A DNA stretch of 64,000 nt from Incurvaria masculella (Eukaryota > Arthropoda > Insecta > Lepidoptera > Incurvariidae). The DNA is taken from assembly GCA_946894095.1 (NCBI GenBank), contig OX335649.1:14402001-14466000 (forward strand), written 5' to 3'. The translations under genes were made by a program, and so were the position numbers. The notes under the pieces are model-generated. The model made no database searches and was not told the DNA's origin. It worked only from the letters and a program-made list of their open reading frames with translations. This document shows, piece by piece, positions 42,745 to 53,371 of this stretch. Every line of letters begins with the position of its first letter. Position 1 is the first letter of the stretch.

Positions 42745-43070
42745 GCCGTATTTACTTATTTATTTATTTATTCATACAACAATATACCTAACATTACAGC
42801 GTAATGGCCAAGGCGTTAGGCAATTTATAGATAAAGTACACACCTTATTTAAAAATTATGCAGCTTCAAAGTAAACAGCAACTGCCTTCTGGAACTCGGC
42901 CAGAGTGCAAGCATAGATGTCTATTTTGTCAGATATATCATTTAGTGCTGTAAGCGCATGGGTGAGCGGCGCGTGTTGGTGCGCGAGGAGGGCAGCGCGA
43001 AGCGAGGATGAGAGCGCGCGCGACTGTAATTTTCTGGGGCGAACAGATTAACACAGAATGAAATTATTAA
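42745..43070 (-). pseudogene. LINE 3' end remnant
   Basis: A minus-strand tail of AAATAAATAAATAAGTAAAT type (plus strand 42748-42772) is preceded by text reading LTALNDISDKIDIYACTLAE then FQKAVAVYFEAA and a stop. Further upstream is an Arg/Ala-rich stretch (SSRTNTRRSP in a shifted frame). It looks like a jockey-type ORF2 C-terminus, 5'-truncated. Confidence 0.55.
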
Positions 43071-43204
43071 GGCGAACAATTTATCATCCAAAATAAAAAT
43101 ATAGATAAAACAAGCATACCATAAGCATACTAAGAATGTTAAAAATAAAAGGACTAGAGGCACGGTCGGCATCCCGTCAAAATATTCTTAGTAATTGCCA
43201 AATT

Positions 43205-43575
43205 CTATTCCATTTTCATCTCAACACACCGCATTTACGATGGAATAAGTGCCATGGCAGGACCACCCCTTTTATGAGCACGGCTTCATTGAACTGGATG
43301 GAAAACACGGACGGAAAATCCGTATGATGGAACCAACCCGGGAGGGCTTAACCCTACCCCCTAATACGGGAAGGGAACCTACAGTTTTTCATGGATTCCG
43401 AACCATGGAACCGCTCGCATTAATGACGAAATGCATTTATCCAACTCAAAAAGAGAAAGATAGTGGTGCATGTGCATTGTGGGGATTTGAACCCAGACCT
43501 CTGTCGTGTAAGGCAAATCCACCCGACACTGTGGCACGATCGCTCTATCGCAAATGTCCACAGCCATTCTGTATT
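43205..43575 (-). repeat. SINE (type A head), near full length
   Basis: On the minus strand the B box GGTTCAAATCCCC, the middle ATTAATGCGAGCGGTTCC, and the body GGGTTGGTTCCATC through TCCATCCAGTTCAATGAAGC can be read. The 3' end is degraded. Confidence 0.7.
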
Positions 43576-43859
43576 ATCAACAATGTAAATCAATTTACAC
43601 ATGAAAATTGCTCCCGAACGAACACAAAATAAATGCGGCGATGTTTAGGTAGCAAGGCGGGGAGAATCTGTCGAGCCGACCGGCCCCATCCCCCCGCGTC
43701 CACCGCAGTCTTCCTAGCTATATTTACACGCGCTACACTCACACAGATAAGTGGCTTTACGTCCGTGTACGAGTGTTAAACTGGTAATTATAGTATTGTT
43801 TTAATTGAACCTAGTTCCGGACGATTTGTATTGTTGCAAAATTAATAGCATATTATTGA
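43576..43859. other. GC-rich patch, unassigned
   Basis: 43650-43740 (GGCGGGGAGAATCTGTCGAG, CCGGCCCCATCCCCCCGCG) stands out from its surroundings. It may be part of the larger element whose AT-rich half follows at 43860. Confidence 0.3.
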
Positions 43860-44640
43860 AAGATAAAACTACAAAATGAATTATTCAAACCGCATTTCGA
43901 ATTTTTTGTTTAGCTTATATTCGAATCTAAAAATTATAAATGAAAAAAAATGTGCTTCTAAGTTTTGCAACATTTTAAATTTCTCACAGAATATAGAGTT
44001 TTAGGCCATTTACATATTCCAGAAAATAAAACTGAGTTAGCAGTATTTGCTTTGCAGATATTACGGAAATAGTACAAAAAAAATATATTTACACAGTTCC
44101 GTAAATAATAAATTGTTGCAAATTTACAGTTATATTACACTTAAAATTAGTTAACATATTCGATTTTGAAATACCATTTCTGAATATTTGTTTAGGAGAT
44201 ATCATTTCTTAAACATATTTCATATTTTATTTCTATCTTCCGGGCCCCCCAAAATGTTGCAAACTTAATGTACACACGTCCATATGAAATACTACGTTTC
44301 TGAGAAAAAAAATTGCATTTCGGATTTAATGTTTTTCTAAGTGCTGATTTAAGTCTAAAGTTCCTGGAGTATAAGGCCTGGATGACGATTTCGCTTGTTA
44401 AATGGAAGTCGCCGTGCAAAATTGTGCCTTGGCCAATGGACAAACAATGCATTTCTTAAAATTATGAAATCTTAGATTTCCTGTGACTTCATGATAGCCT
44501 GGCGCTAGGGTTAGTCAACCCGTGGGGTAATGAAGTAATAATATGTAATGAAACACCTCAGTAATTACAAATGGAACTTCAGATTGATCAAGATCGATAT
44601 TTTTGCTTCGGAAAATAAGAACTCCTAAGTAACCATAACT
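43860..44640 (+). repeat. Dispersed element, single-orientation copy
   Basis: Same family as 32087-32960: TTGTTTAGGAGATATCATTT, CTTCCGGGCCCCCCAAAATG, CATTTCGGATTTAATG, TTCCTGGAGTATA. It continues into AAAATTGTGCCTTGGCCAAT (as at 25450) and TAATAATATGTAATGAAAC (as at 34625), so these separate repeats are probably parts of one element over 1 kb long. No coding. Confidence 0.65.
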
Positions 44641-45574
44641 TAGTTATTGGTTAATAAGTTATATGCCAAATTAAGGCCCGGTCTTTTCTGTCCAGATTTC
44701 AGTTTCATTTCTATATCCGAGATAACATTTGCTATCGATTTTAATTTAAAATAATTAATTATAAACAATTTAATTTAAATTGGTCCTGCCATTGTGCCTT
44801 GATTTATTATTACTATGTATATTCTGAGTCCTAATCACACATCGTTTTGTGGTTAAATAGTCTAAACAGACACTTAAGAATTCACATTATATTTCTTTGC
44901 ATTTTCTCTAACTAAATATTTCCAGCAGAAAACATAGACTTAACTAGATTTTGTAGATTGCTTGATCGTGTTGGGTTAGTCATCAAGTACCCACTTATAT
45001 TTTGCATTCATGGTGACTAATACGATGACTTAAATTATCTTGATTATACCTGTGACTACTGTCAGTAAGTATGTATGTAAGTACCAGTGAAAATGAATGC
45101 GATATGTATGCTGAATAGACCGAGAACCAAGGACACATTATTTTAAAAAGACTTCAGTGGAAACTATTTTTCCATTTCACCCATTCTTTTTGCCGCTACT
45201 ATCGGAATTCATCAATAATTTATCCATTATCTTTCATGTTGGCATGACAACAGCTGATTGAGTTCATTTCTAAAAGGGCGAGTAAGGTAAGGCACATTTT
45301 ATTGTTTTTAAAAATAACTACGTACTAATTTCAAAAAGATCAAAAATCCTATAACGGTAAATATCTAACGCTCTCATTCTTTTTGCAAACCTTTTTAATG
45401 AATGTGATGCATGTTTGCCTAATTTTAAAAATCAAAGCACTGGTTTCCTACATTTTTTATTTTCAAAATAGACACCATCTATCTACCAAATTACTTTTCT
45501 GATTGTTGTAATTCTTTGCACTAATTTTCAATGTTATTTACTTACGCCTTTATCGAACTGACTGTAAACCGCAC
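44641..45574. other. No gene or repeat recognised
   Basis: AT-rich intron-like sequence with no landmarks. Confidence 0.45.
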
Positions 45575-45577
45575 TTA

Positions 45578-45850
45578 GGCTGAGATAAATAGTCGTAACA
45601 TAAACTAAGACTAACGAAAATTAGTGCTTTGTGACGTCATTTTGCATTACTTTGAGATTTCCTCCATACAAAATGTGTCTAAGGCTGAGATAAATAGTCG
45701 CAACAGAAACTAAAACTAACGAAAAGTAGTACTTTGTGACGTTAGTTTGCAATACTTTGAGATTTCATCCATACAAAATGTGTCGAATTGACGTCACAAA
45801 GTACTACTTTCCGTTAGTATTAGTTTCTGTTACGACTATTTATCTCAGCC
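45578..45850. mobile_element. Foldback MITE with tandem half copy
   Basis: 45683-45850 is a hairpin: GGCTGAGATAAATAGTCGCA and its inward continuation pair for about 60 bp with four or so mismatches (right end TGCGACT-like ...ATTTATCTCAGCC). Flanks TAA (45680-45682) and TTA (45851-45853). A direct extra half copy starts at 45578 (after TTA 45575-45577), 105 bp earlier. Confidence 0.8.
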
Positions 45851-45892
45851 TTAGCGTTTAACACAAGTTTGATTCCTAATTCATTTGACCTG

Positions 45893-46285
45893 AAATGGAT
45901 GGCTAATACCACACAACTACCGTTATGATATTAGCCCAATACACCGCATTCCCGAAGGAATTAGGTGCCATGCCAGGACCTTCCCTTTATGAGCACGGCT
46001 ACATTGCACTGGATGGAAAACACGGACAATTTTTAATTGCCGTTTCGACCATCTTTTCATCCAATGCGATGGTACCAACCCGGGCGGGCTTAAACCCTAC
46101 CACCTAGTAGGGCCCCTTCCACTACAGTCTTACATGTATTCCTAACCATGGAGCAGCTCGCATTCGTGACGAAATGCACTTATCGAACTCGGAAAGAGAA
46201 AGAAAATGGTGTATGTCGGAATTAAACCCAGACCTCTGGTACGCTAGGCCAGTCCCCGCGCCACTAGGCTACGAGCCGCTCATTG
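45893..46285 (-). repeat. Full-length SINE (type A head)
   Basis: The minus strand starts GAGCGGCTCGTAGCCTAGTG (A box TAGCCTAGTGG), then a B-box region GGTTTAATTCC, ACGAATGCGAGCTGCTCCAT, GGTAGGGTTTAAGCCCGCCC, and the complete body to GGTATTAGCCATCC. Confidence 0.85.
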
Positions 46286-47746
46286 ATGTCAACATGACAA
46301 AGATATCTTGAATTTGTCTCTATTTCTGCTGTAACGACATGAAAATACATGGCCTTACGCCAGATCCTGCTTACATTAAAATACTAAAAGATCTTGATGT
46401 ACAGTCAACCAAAGGTTAAAGGATACACTTCCGGTTAGTCGTAAAAATGAATGGTGTTTAAATACAACCTCTGATTCAATTTTGTTAGGGTTTTGTTTAC
46501 TCAGTATCTAGTAGACATCCTCAACTATGTTTGAATCTCTACTCAACACTATAATACGTTCCAAAAGTCAAAGTAATTCGACTGTTCATCATTTCATTCA
46601 ACCGGATGTGTATCCTTAACTCTTTGTTCGACTGTACTTCATCCGTTTATTATTTATTTTCACTGGTATGTTCAGGGTCTTTTCGAAATTTATTTCATCA
46701 CAACGTGTCGTGAGAGTTCTGAAAGGGGGATGAAATGTTGAAAAACAATTATTATTTTAAGAGGCCGGAGACGCTGTCAAAAAATTACCTCGAAATTGGG
46801 TTTATTTTCCTTTTTTTATCCGTAATTACCGGATTTAATTGAATAATTACGCTACAAAACAATCTCCCTACAAAGTTAGTAATGCTAATCTAGGATTTAT
46901 CGATCGTTTTTTTTATTTTACGCAACTCACAAATATTTCATTGTGTTTATCAAAAAAAATATTTAATAAACAATGTATCGCCCGACTTGAACAAAAGCAA
47001 CACTTATTCTTTTGTCATCTGGTACTTATCTACCTCGGCATCAGGTAAGCACAAGCATTTAAAATTAAAAGCCAATCTCATTTATTTTATACGTACAACG
47101 GCTTCGGCGTTTGAAGGTCGAATAACTTAAAAATAATTAGCTTTCAATTATGCATACCTTCTTGAGCACGTGTTGCATACATAAAACATATTGATTACTG
47201 ACGGTTGAATACATTTCATTAATAAAAAAAATTATCACGTCTCCCCTGCTAGAACTGACGTGTTGCTCTACGGCGCAATAAGGTAAACCGCCCTAACTCC
47301 GTGATGATTTGCTATATCTTTATTACATACCTTTCAACAATAGTTACAAAAGGAGGGATTAAGGCCCAGGGGCATTCTGTACCTACCAACCTTTAGGATG
47401 TAAGGGGGGTTAAAGTAGCAAACAAAAAATTATTATGTCATAAACTCATAAAAACAATCGACACGTTTTTAAAACGTTCTTTCCTAAAATCCAAAAACGT
47501 TCAGTGCACTTGGATGAATAATAACATCAATATTTTATTCAAAAAAATATTTATTAAAATTCATCAAAAGTATTTATTTTTTATAAGAATAAATAAAGAA
47601 GAATAAAGTAGCTGTCAAAGAGATAAGACGTCAATTTTGGAAAAAAATATATTATTGTAATTATTTTAATAGAATCTTAGTTTATTTAGACGTATTTTAT
47701 GCTTTTTGGAAACAAAAAAAAAATGTAGATATCCAAGTATAATCAT
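46286..47746. other. No gene or repeat recognised
   Basis: AT-rich; a few open frames (for example 46839-47048) without signature. The last part (about 47600-47746) could hold the 5' UTR of the LINE at 47747; its boundary is not visible. Confidence 0.4.
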
Positions 47747-49555
47747 ATGGACGACCAACTGGAGTTGGCATCAACCCACATTAGCTCTTCAGCTTCACAG
47801 TCGGCGTCGCTATCAGAACACACCCAGTACAATCGGACAGTTCCTACAGTCAGCCCCAGAGACTACGATGGAAATCCAAATAGCCCGTCCATACTCGAAA
47901 ATGGCTCAAGTATCTACGCTTCAGCACACTCAGCTCCGCCGGCGACAACCAGTAACACAGACGGCAGAACTCCATTCATTTGCCCACACTGTCCATGCAC
48001 TTCTACAGCCCCTCGTAGCTTTAAAGGCTTAAAGGGCTTACGCATTCACCACAGCAGAGCCCATCCGAACTTATCTCTAAATCGTCCGGAATTAATCCAA
48101 ACACAGCAAGCTTCATCAGAAGGATTCAACAAACATCTAGCAGATTATAAGCAAAACATTCGCGTCCTGCGCCGAATTCCAAAAGGAGCACGACCAGCAG
48201 CAGCTGATAAACTAAGCAGCGTGCTACGAGGATGTATTAACAAAAATGATTTAAATGCATGGAAGGAATTAATGTACTTCGCATATAACGCATTTCGTGT
48301 ACCTGATCTGAACCCAACAAATATATCTTTGGTGTCTAAAATAAAAGCCAATCTGTTGACACCAAATGAGATAACCATTTCTCAATCGAGTATAAAGCAC
48401 AAAAGCTCACTCGCAAAGCGCGTTGAAGCGAAATGCAGCGATGGAGATGTGCGAGGTACCGTACGACTACTCTCATCTTCAGATGACCTCGCGCCACAGG
48501 ACGACGTTATATTTGAAAAATTGAAGTTGAAACATCCAATCTCACTCCATGAATCAATTTTCCCGCCACCATCCACCGCTTCTACTGACTGCCTAGCCGT
48601 AACTGATTCGAAGGTCTACGACGCCATATCTAGTTTCGCACCCGGTTCCGCCTCAGGAATTGATGGAATCAGACCACAACACCTGAAGGATCTGACGAGT
48701 CTCTCTGCCGGCGAAGCAGGACAAAGACTGATTTCTTCAATAACAGCTCTATGCAATTTAATGCTGTCTGGTAAAGTGATCAGCGAAGCATGTGAATTTT
48801 TGTATGGCGCTAACTTAATAGCTCTTAAGAAGAAAGACGGTGGGATCAGACCTATTGCCATTGGAAATGTGTATCGCCGTCTCACCGCCAAACTAGCATG
48901 CACTTCTATAAAATATTTCGCAGGGCCTCACTTCCAGCCTTTACAGCTCGGTTTCGCCACCAAGCGTGGTTGCGAAGCTGCAATCCACGCAGTAAGAACC
49001 TACATCGATACAAACCAGAATTCAAACAAAGTTGTTTTAAAAGTTGATTTAAAAAATGCATTCAATTCTGTTCACAGGGATACATTGCTAAGTGAAGTTA
49101 ACGAAGTGACGCCCAAGCTTTATCCGTTCCTATCGCAGTGCTACTCAGCTCCCTCTCTCTTGTTTTTCGGCAGCCAAACCATCTCATCCCAGGTTGAAGC
49201 ACAACAAGGAGACCCTCTGGGCCCTCTTATTTTTAGTCTTTCCATACACCCCATCATAAAGAAAATTACTTCCGAGCTAAATGTCTGGTATTTGGATGAC
49301 GGCACGTTGGCCGGGGACCCAGATACCGTAATGTGTGATCTTGAAATACTTATTTCGGAACTTGCAAAACTAGGTCTGGAAATGAACGCTCAAAAAAGTG
49401 AATTATATTTTTGCTCAACTCATGACACCAACGTCGTTGATCGTTTTAATAATATTGCTCCGGGAATAAACGTAGCGACCAAAGGTTTGACACTACTAGG
49501 TTCACCGATCACATTAAACTCTGCTCAGTCTATCCTCAATAAAAAGAAGGAGTAA
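47747..49555 (+). pseudogene. RLE-type LINE, zinc finger and reverse transcriptase part
   Basis: An uninterrupted 602-codon frame. Residues 77-106 hold a C2H2 finger (C79, C82, H101 or H102, H106, with FKGLKGLRIHH between), a type used for target DNA binding by R2- and NeSL-like elements. The polymerase follows: PGSASGIDGIRPQHLKDL (about 299-316), GANLIALKKKDGGIRPIAIG (354-373), LGFATKRGCEAAIHAVR (401-417), LKVDLKNAFNSVHRD with catalytic Asp434, EAQQGDPLGPLIFSLSIHPI (484-503), and NVWYLDDGTLAGD with the catalytic YLDD at 515-518. Most LINEs have [FY]ADD here, so Leu is unusual. The stop at 49553 lies in the thumb, after LTLLGSPI. The start codon choice is the first Met in the frame; an in-frame upstream start is not excluded. 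Translation beyond the stop continues in the same frame. Confidence 0.75.
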
Positions 49556-50782
49556 ATTACTTTAATGTCCGAACGTGTCAAAACACTAAATTCTCATACA
49601 GGATATTATCTGCTCAAAAATTGTTTTTATATTCCCAAATTAACTTACACAATACGTACTACACCAATATGGAAATTTCAAGAGTTTATTGATTACATGG
49701 ACTCGGTCTCCAAAGATTCTCTTTAGGCAATTATAAATATACATTTCAATAATGAACAGTGGACACAAGCGACTTTACCAATAAAATCTGGCGGAATAGG
49801 CATCCGGAAAATAAACGACATAGTACTCCCTGCTTTCCTGGCGTCGGCTCATGGCGTCTCACACTTAGTCACTAACATGTTAACATTTACTGGAGACGTG
49901 TGTGAGATTAGCCATGTCGACGATGCTTTGAAGGCTTGGAATTTGCTTTGTCCCAATACGACGTTACCGCCCCTGCCTTTTGTCCAAAAAAAATGGGACA
50001 CCATTAATATAAACCGAATAATAGCAACAATTCAACACGATACACAGGCGGAAGAAGCACGATTCAAGGCGGCCTGCGCACCAGAATCGGGTGCATGGCT
50101 ACACGCCCTTCCTTCCTCGAAAATAGGTACAGCTCTGGATAACAATACATTTCGGATCTGCGTAGGACTGAGACTCGGTTGCGACATTGTCCAACCACAC
50201 AAATGTGTATGCGGCGCTGCAGTTGAACACAATGGTCGACACGCCCTTAGCTGCTATAAGAGCGCCGGTAGACACTCACGTCACCATGCATTGAATGAAA
50301 TTATAAAACGAGCATTAACTTCGGCCAACGTGCCATCTATCCTGGAGCCCTGTCTCAGCAGAGAGGATGGCAAGCGCCCAGACGGGATGACCTTGATCCC
50401 CTGGTCACACGGTATGGCTCTCGTCTGGGACGCTACCTGCGTCGACACGCTCGCGGCTTCACATATTAGGTCAACCGCAGGGACCGCGGGGTCTGCCAGT
50501 GAGACAGCGGCTAGAGCCAAAATCTCCAAATACCAGGCAATCATTAGCCAAAATTATAACTTCATCCCATTCGCAGTAGAAACTTTAGGTCCCGTTTGCG
50601 CAGCCGGAAAGCAATTGTTGAGCGAGCTGGGCAAGAGGCTGCGCGAATCGTCTGGGGACAGCCGAGCCGGGTCGTTCCTCCTCCAACGCATCAGTCTGGC
50701 TGTCCAGAGGGGGAACGCAGCGAGCGTTATGGGGGCCTTCCCGCACTCGGTGCCCATGGATGAGATTTTTTATCTCGTCTGA
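49556..50782 (+). pseudogene. RLE-type LINE, C-terminal nuclease-like part
   Basis: It continues the same frame after TAA 49553 (VKTLNSHTGYYLLKNCFYIP), is cut by TAG 49724, and resumes with LPIKSGGIGIRKINDIVLPA. An open 301-codon stretch starts at 49877. It holds a Cys/His cluster CVCGAAVEHNGRHALSC (C110, C112, H122, C126 of that stretch) followed by KRPDGMTLIPW (Pro168-Asp169) and LVWDAT (Asp185). The order CxC-H-C then (R/K)PD-x(15)-D closely resembles the restriction-like endonuclease of R2/R4-type LINEs, whose spacing is usually slightly shorter. A conserved tail (FIPFAVETLGPV, LLQRISLAVQRGNAASVMG) follows; I know that wording only from unclassified invertebrate retroelement proteins. In a living element this domain would cut the target. 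Two stops make this copy inactive. Confidence 0.65.
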
Positions 50783-50940
50783 TGGGCACCAGGGTTGTCG
50801 GAAGCCCCCGGCACTGCTGCAATCCCGTCTCGACTGCTCCTGGACGGTTTTCATTTTAGCTAGTACGTATTTAATTCTTGCTTTTGATATAGTTTTTATT
50901 AAGATTCGCAAATAAAATAAAGTTTTAAATTTCCTTTTTT

Positions 50941-51837
50941 ATATACAATGACATAAAAAAAAATTATATAAAATATATTATATTTATATATTTATAATTT
51001 ATAAATTACATTTTAATTTAAAATTTATTGCAAAGTAAAATAGTTACCTTTATATTTTATAGAATTTAACTAAATATACTTTAATCAAAACATTTTGTGC
51101 ATCGTACACTACCATATAAAAATTGTTATTTAAAAATTTTAAATATTGTAGAAAATAAATAAAGTTGTTTAAAAAATGGATCATTCGATAGCATAAATCA
51201 ATAAATATTTCTTTATTTTTTTAAGTAAGCTCAATCTTAATAATTTAATAAATTATTAAATAAGCTAAATATTCCGTTTTCGATACATTAAAGTTTTGAA
51301 AAAGTTTTTCTCGTACAGAGGCTACAAACTGCAGAAATGATTAACAGCACCTTTCCAACATATTCAGAACTCGAAGATCATATTTCGGTCCTGACATTTT
51401 AACAGGGTTTTTTGAAGTTTAAAGGCTTATTACAACTATGAATTTATGTTGTTTGCCATAGTTGTTATTAATCAGCAAAGATATACCTACTGATAAGTAC
51501 GACATATAATATATGACTTTTTTTTCTTATAATGCTTTAAGTTCAATAAACAAGATTTATTCCATACTATTTCGGTCCTTGTGACTGTCCCTGAGTCACA
51601 ATTCGCTGCCACCGCTGGCAACATATTTAATATTTATATAAAAAAACTTACTTTCGTGATTACTCGCTCGACAAGATATGAAAGTTGATTCATTATCCGT
51701 GGCTAGCAGTAATTTCTGTTTTTTAGCGTTTCTAAGTCACTCCCGCCATAAAACATGAATTATCCGAAACGTCAATGTAATCAATGTGTATTGTAATTAA
51801 AATATATCATATGCTATCATATTTTTTTATGCAACCT
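50941..51837. other. Very AT-rich, no gene
   Basis: ATATAT/TTTAAA-rich sequence to 51300, then mixed AT-rich. Nothing recognised. Confidence 0.5.
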
Positions 51838-51935
51838 GATATGGATGGCTAATACCACACAACTACCGTTATGATATTAGCCCAATACACCACATTCCCG
51901 AAATAATTAGGTGCCATGCCAGGAACTTCCCTAAA

Positions 51936-51994
51936 GGTGGGCCTGCCTGCTCAAACCGTGCCCGAATGAGTTAGTCCCGCCGGGAAGGGCCACC
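51936..51994. mobile_element. 59-bp deletion derivative of the TTAA-type MITE
   Basis: Left end GGTGGGCCTGCCTGCTCA joins directly to the right end AACCGTGCCCGAATGAGTTA...GGAAGGGCCACC; about 480 bp of the interior is lost. TTAA follows at 51995-51998. Confidence 0.75.
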
Positions 51995-52079
51995 TTAATG
52001 TGCACGAAGCTTTACTGAAATAAATGGAAAACATAGACTTTTTTTATTTCCTCTTCAACCATAGTTTCATGCGATGGTA

Positions 52080-52326
52080 CAGGGGGTCCATTCAGGTAAG
52101 AGTGAGTTCGAGTTCGGGAGTGAGTTAACCTAAAAATTGCTCGGAAAAAGATAATTATTTAAATAACAGAACCGTTATTTAAACTTCCAACGTATTCACG
52201 GGACAGACCAGATTTTTACCTAACTGTAATGATAGTCAAGAAGTGTGGAAACATTAACTATTTAAAAAAGTGAGTTGATATTTAGTGACGAATTCGAACT
52301 GACTCTTGCCCTGAATGGACCCCCTG
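52080..52326. mobile_element. 247-bp MITE with CAGGGGGTCCATTCAGG termini
   Basis: The left end CAGGGGGTCCATTCAGGTAA continues to GAGTGAGTTCGA; the right end TCGAACTGACTCTTGCCC...CCCCCTG is its inverse for about 35 bp. Inserted in a SINE. CAGGG ends are seen in hAT elements, but a clean 8-bp duplication is not visible. Confidence 0.75.
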
Positions 52327-52357
52327 TTCGGGTAGGCTTAACCCTACCACATATTAA

Positions 52358-52810
52358 GAGCATCCTCATACCTAAACATTTTGAACCAATTTTTGCGATT
52401 AAAACGAGTTATCCAGAGCCCGATGTCGCTTAGTTAAAGCAGCTCGAAATAATTATTTCTAAAGACCAACCCGCATATCGCGTTTATCCGCTTTTTTTAT
52501 TGTTTCGTTAAAGAAATTGGGAAAAGTTAAACATGTTCTTCGCTGAATGGGTAGATAATGTTAAGATCTTTGAAATGGTATTAAAATAAATATTAGTTAA
52601 TATCAATATAAGCCGCAAACTTGCAAAAGAATATATTTGAGACCTGATTAAAAAAAAAACCATACATATAGTATCAATTTATGTAAAATTTTTCTTTCTG
52701 TTTTGGTAGAACATTAGCTGGAATTATACATGTTTTTTTTCATGTTCTGATTCCATTGAGATCAGGAAATTAACGCAATCAAACCATTCGCATTGGCTAG
52801 TATAACCATC
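52358..52810 (+). mobile_element. 453-bp TTAA-flanked repeat
   Basis: GAGCATCCTCATACCTAAAC to AGTATAACCATC, between TTAA 52354-52357 and TTAA 52811-52814. The termini are only weakly inverted. Second copy, opposite strand: 22744-23209. The right TTAA is shared with the next MITE. Confidence 0.65.
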
Positions 52811-52814
52811 TTAA

Positions 52815-53182
52815 GGTCGGCCCGTAAGCACCTGAAAATTTCGCCTCCCATACAAACGTAGTTTACTAATCATTTGAAAACCAATGTTCCAACTTACTTG
52901 ATATTTGGTATCTAATATTAGGCTACAAATATCTGTGTCTGCATGCCTTTGTTTTTTCGGTAAATGTATTCTGGGTCAAACCACAGAGAAAACAAAATTC
53001 GTATGAAGATTTTCTTTTTGCTTTCATATCATTCGGTTTGGATTTTTCAAAAAAACAAAAGCATGCAGACACAGATATTTGTTACCTAATATTAGATATT
53101 AAATATCAATTCAATTGGAATAGCGGTTTCCAAATTATTAGTAAACTACGTTTGTATGGGTAGCATAGCTTACGGGCCGTTC
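52815..53182. mobile_element. 368-bp hairpin MITE with TTAA duplication
   Basis: GGTCGGCCCGTAAGC...CCTCCCATACAAACG pairs with CGTTTGTATGGGTAGC...GCTTACGGGCCG, and the inner segments ACAAATATCTGTGTCTGCAT / ATGCAGACACAGATATTTGT also pair, so nearly the whole element folds. TTAA at 52811-52814 and 53183-53186. A fragment of one end is at 33658-33727. Confidence 0.85.
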
Positions 53183-53186
53183 TTAA

Positions 53187-53371
53187 GGGGCACCTACAGT
53201 TTTACATCCGAACCCTGTATCCGCTCGCATTCGTAACGAAATGCAATTATCCAATTCAGTAAGAGAAAGAAAGTGGTGCTTGGCTTGATTTGGACCCAAA
53301 ATCTCTCGCATGAAAGGCAACTCCTACACCACAAGCTGTGCCATGATGATATCCACGGATTAAGTAATAGC
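53187..53371 (-). repeat. SINE head (type A) fragment
   Basis: Minus strand: TCCAAATCAAGCCAAGCACC, then ACGAATGCGAGCGGATACAG and GGATGTAAAACTGTAGGTGC. The body is missing; it abuts the MITE. Confidence 0.55.

Larger units (their letters stand above)
47747..50940 (+). mobile_element. LINE with zinc finger, YLDD reverse transcriptase and RLE-like nuclease
   Basis: One long reading frame, interrupted by TAA 49553-49555 and TAG 49724-49726 but otherwise in the same frame, runs from 47747 to TGA at 50780-50782. After it come a hairpin-forming GATGAGATTTTTTATCTCG, about 150 bp of 3' UTR and AATAAAATAAAG (50911-50922). No APE endonuclease is present. Domain order, zinc finger then polymerase then Cys/His cluster with PD..D, is that of restriction-like-endonuclease (R2/R4/NeSL-type) LINEs. 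Confidence 0.75.
51838..52353 (-). repeat. SINE body carrying two MITEs
   Basis: Minus-strand SINE body from CCTACCACATATT-complement (about 52340) to GGTATTAGCCATCC (51838-51860 on plus: GGATGGCTAATACC). Interrupted at 51936-51994 and at 52080-52326; the SINE text is continuous once both are removed. Confidence 0.75.

Noticed and set aside
45925..46107. 60-codon frame starting MILAQYT, also seen reversed at 36603-36785 and 19550-19792
   Set aside because: The same frame appears in several SINE copies; it is conserved SINE body sequence, with no sign of coding selection.
47706..48032. Overlapping 108-codon frame at the start of the RLE-type LINE
   Set aside because: Overlaps the zinc-finger-containing frame, no motif of its own; treated as a shadow.
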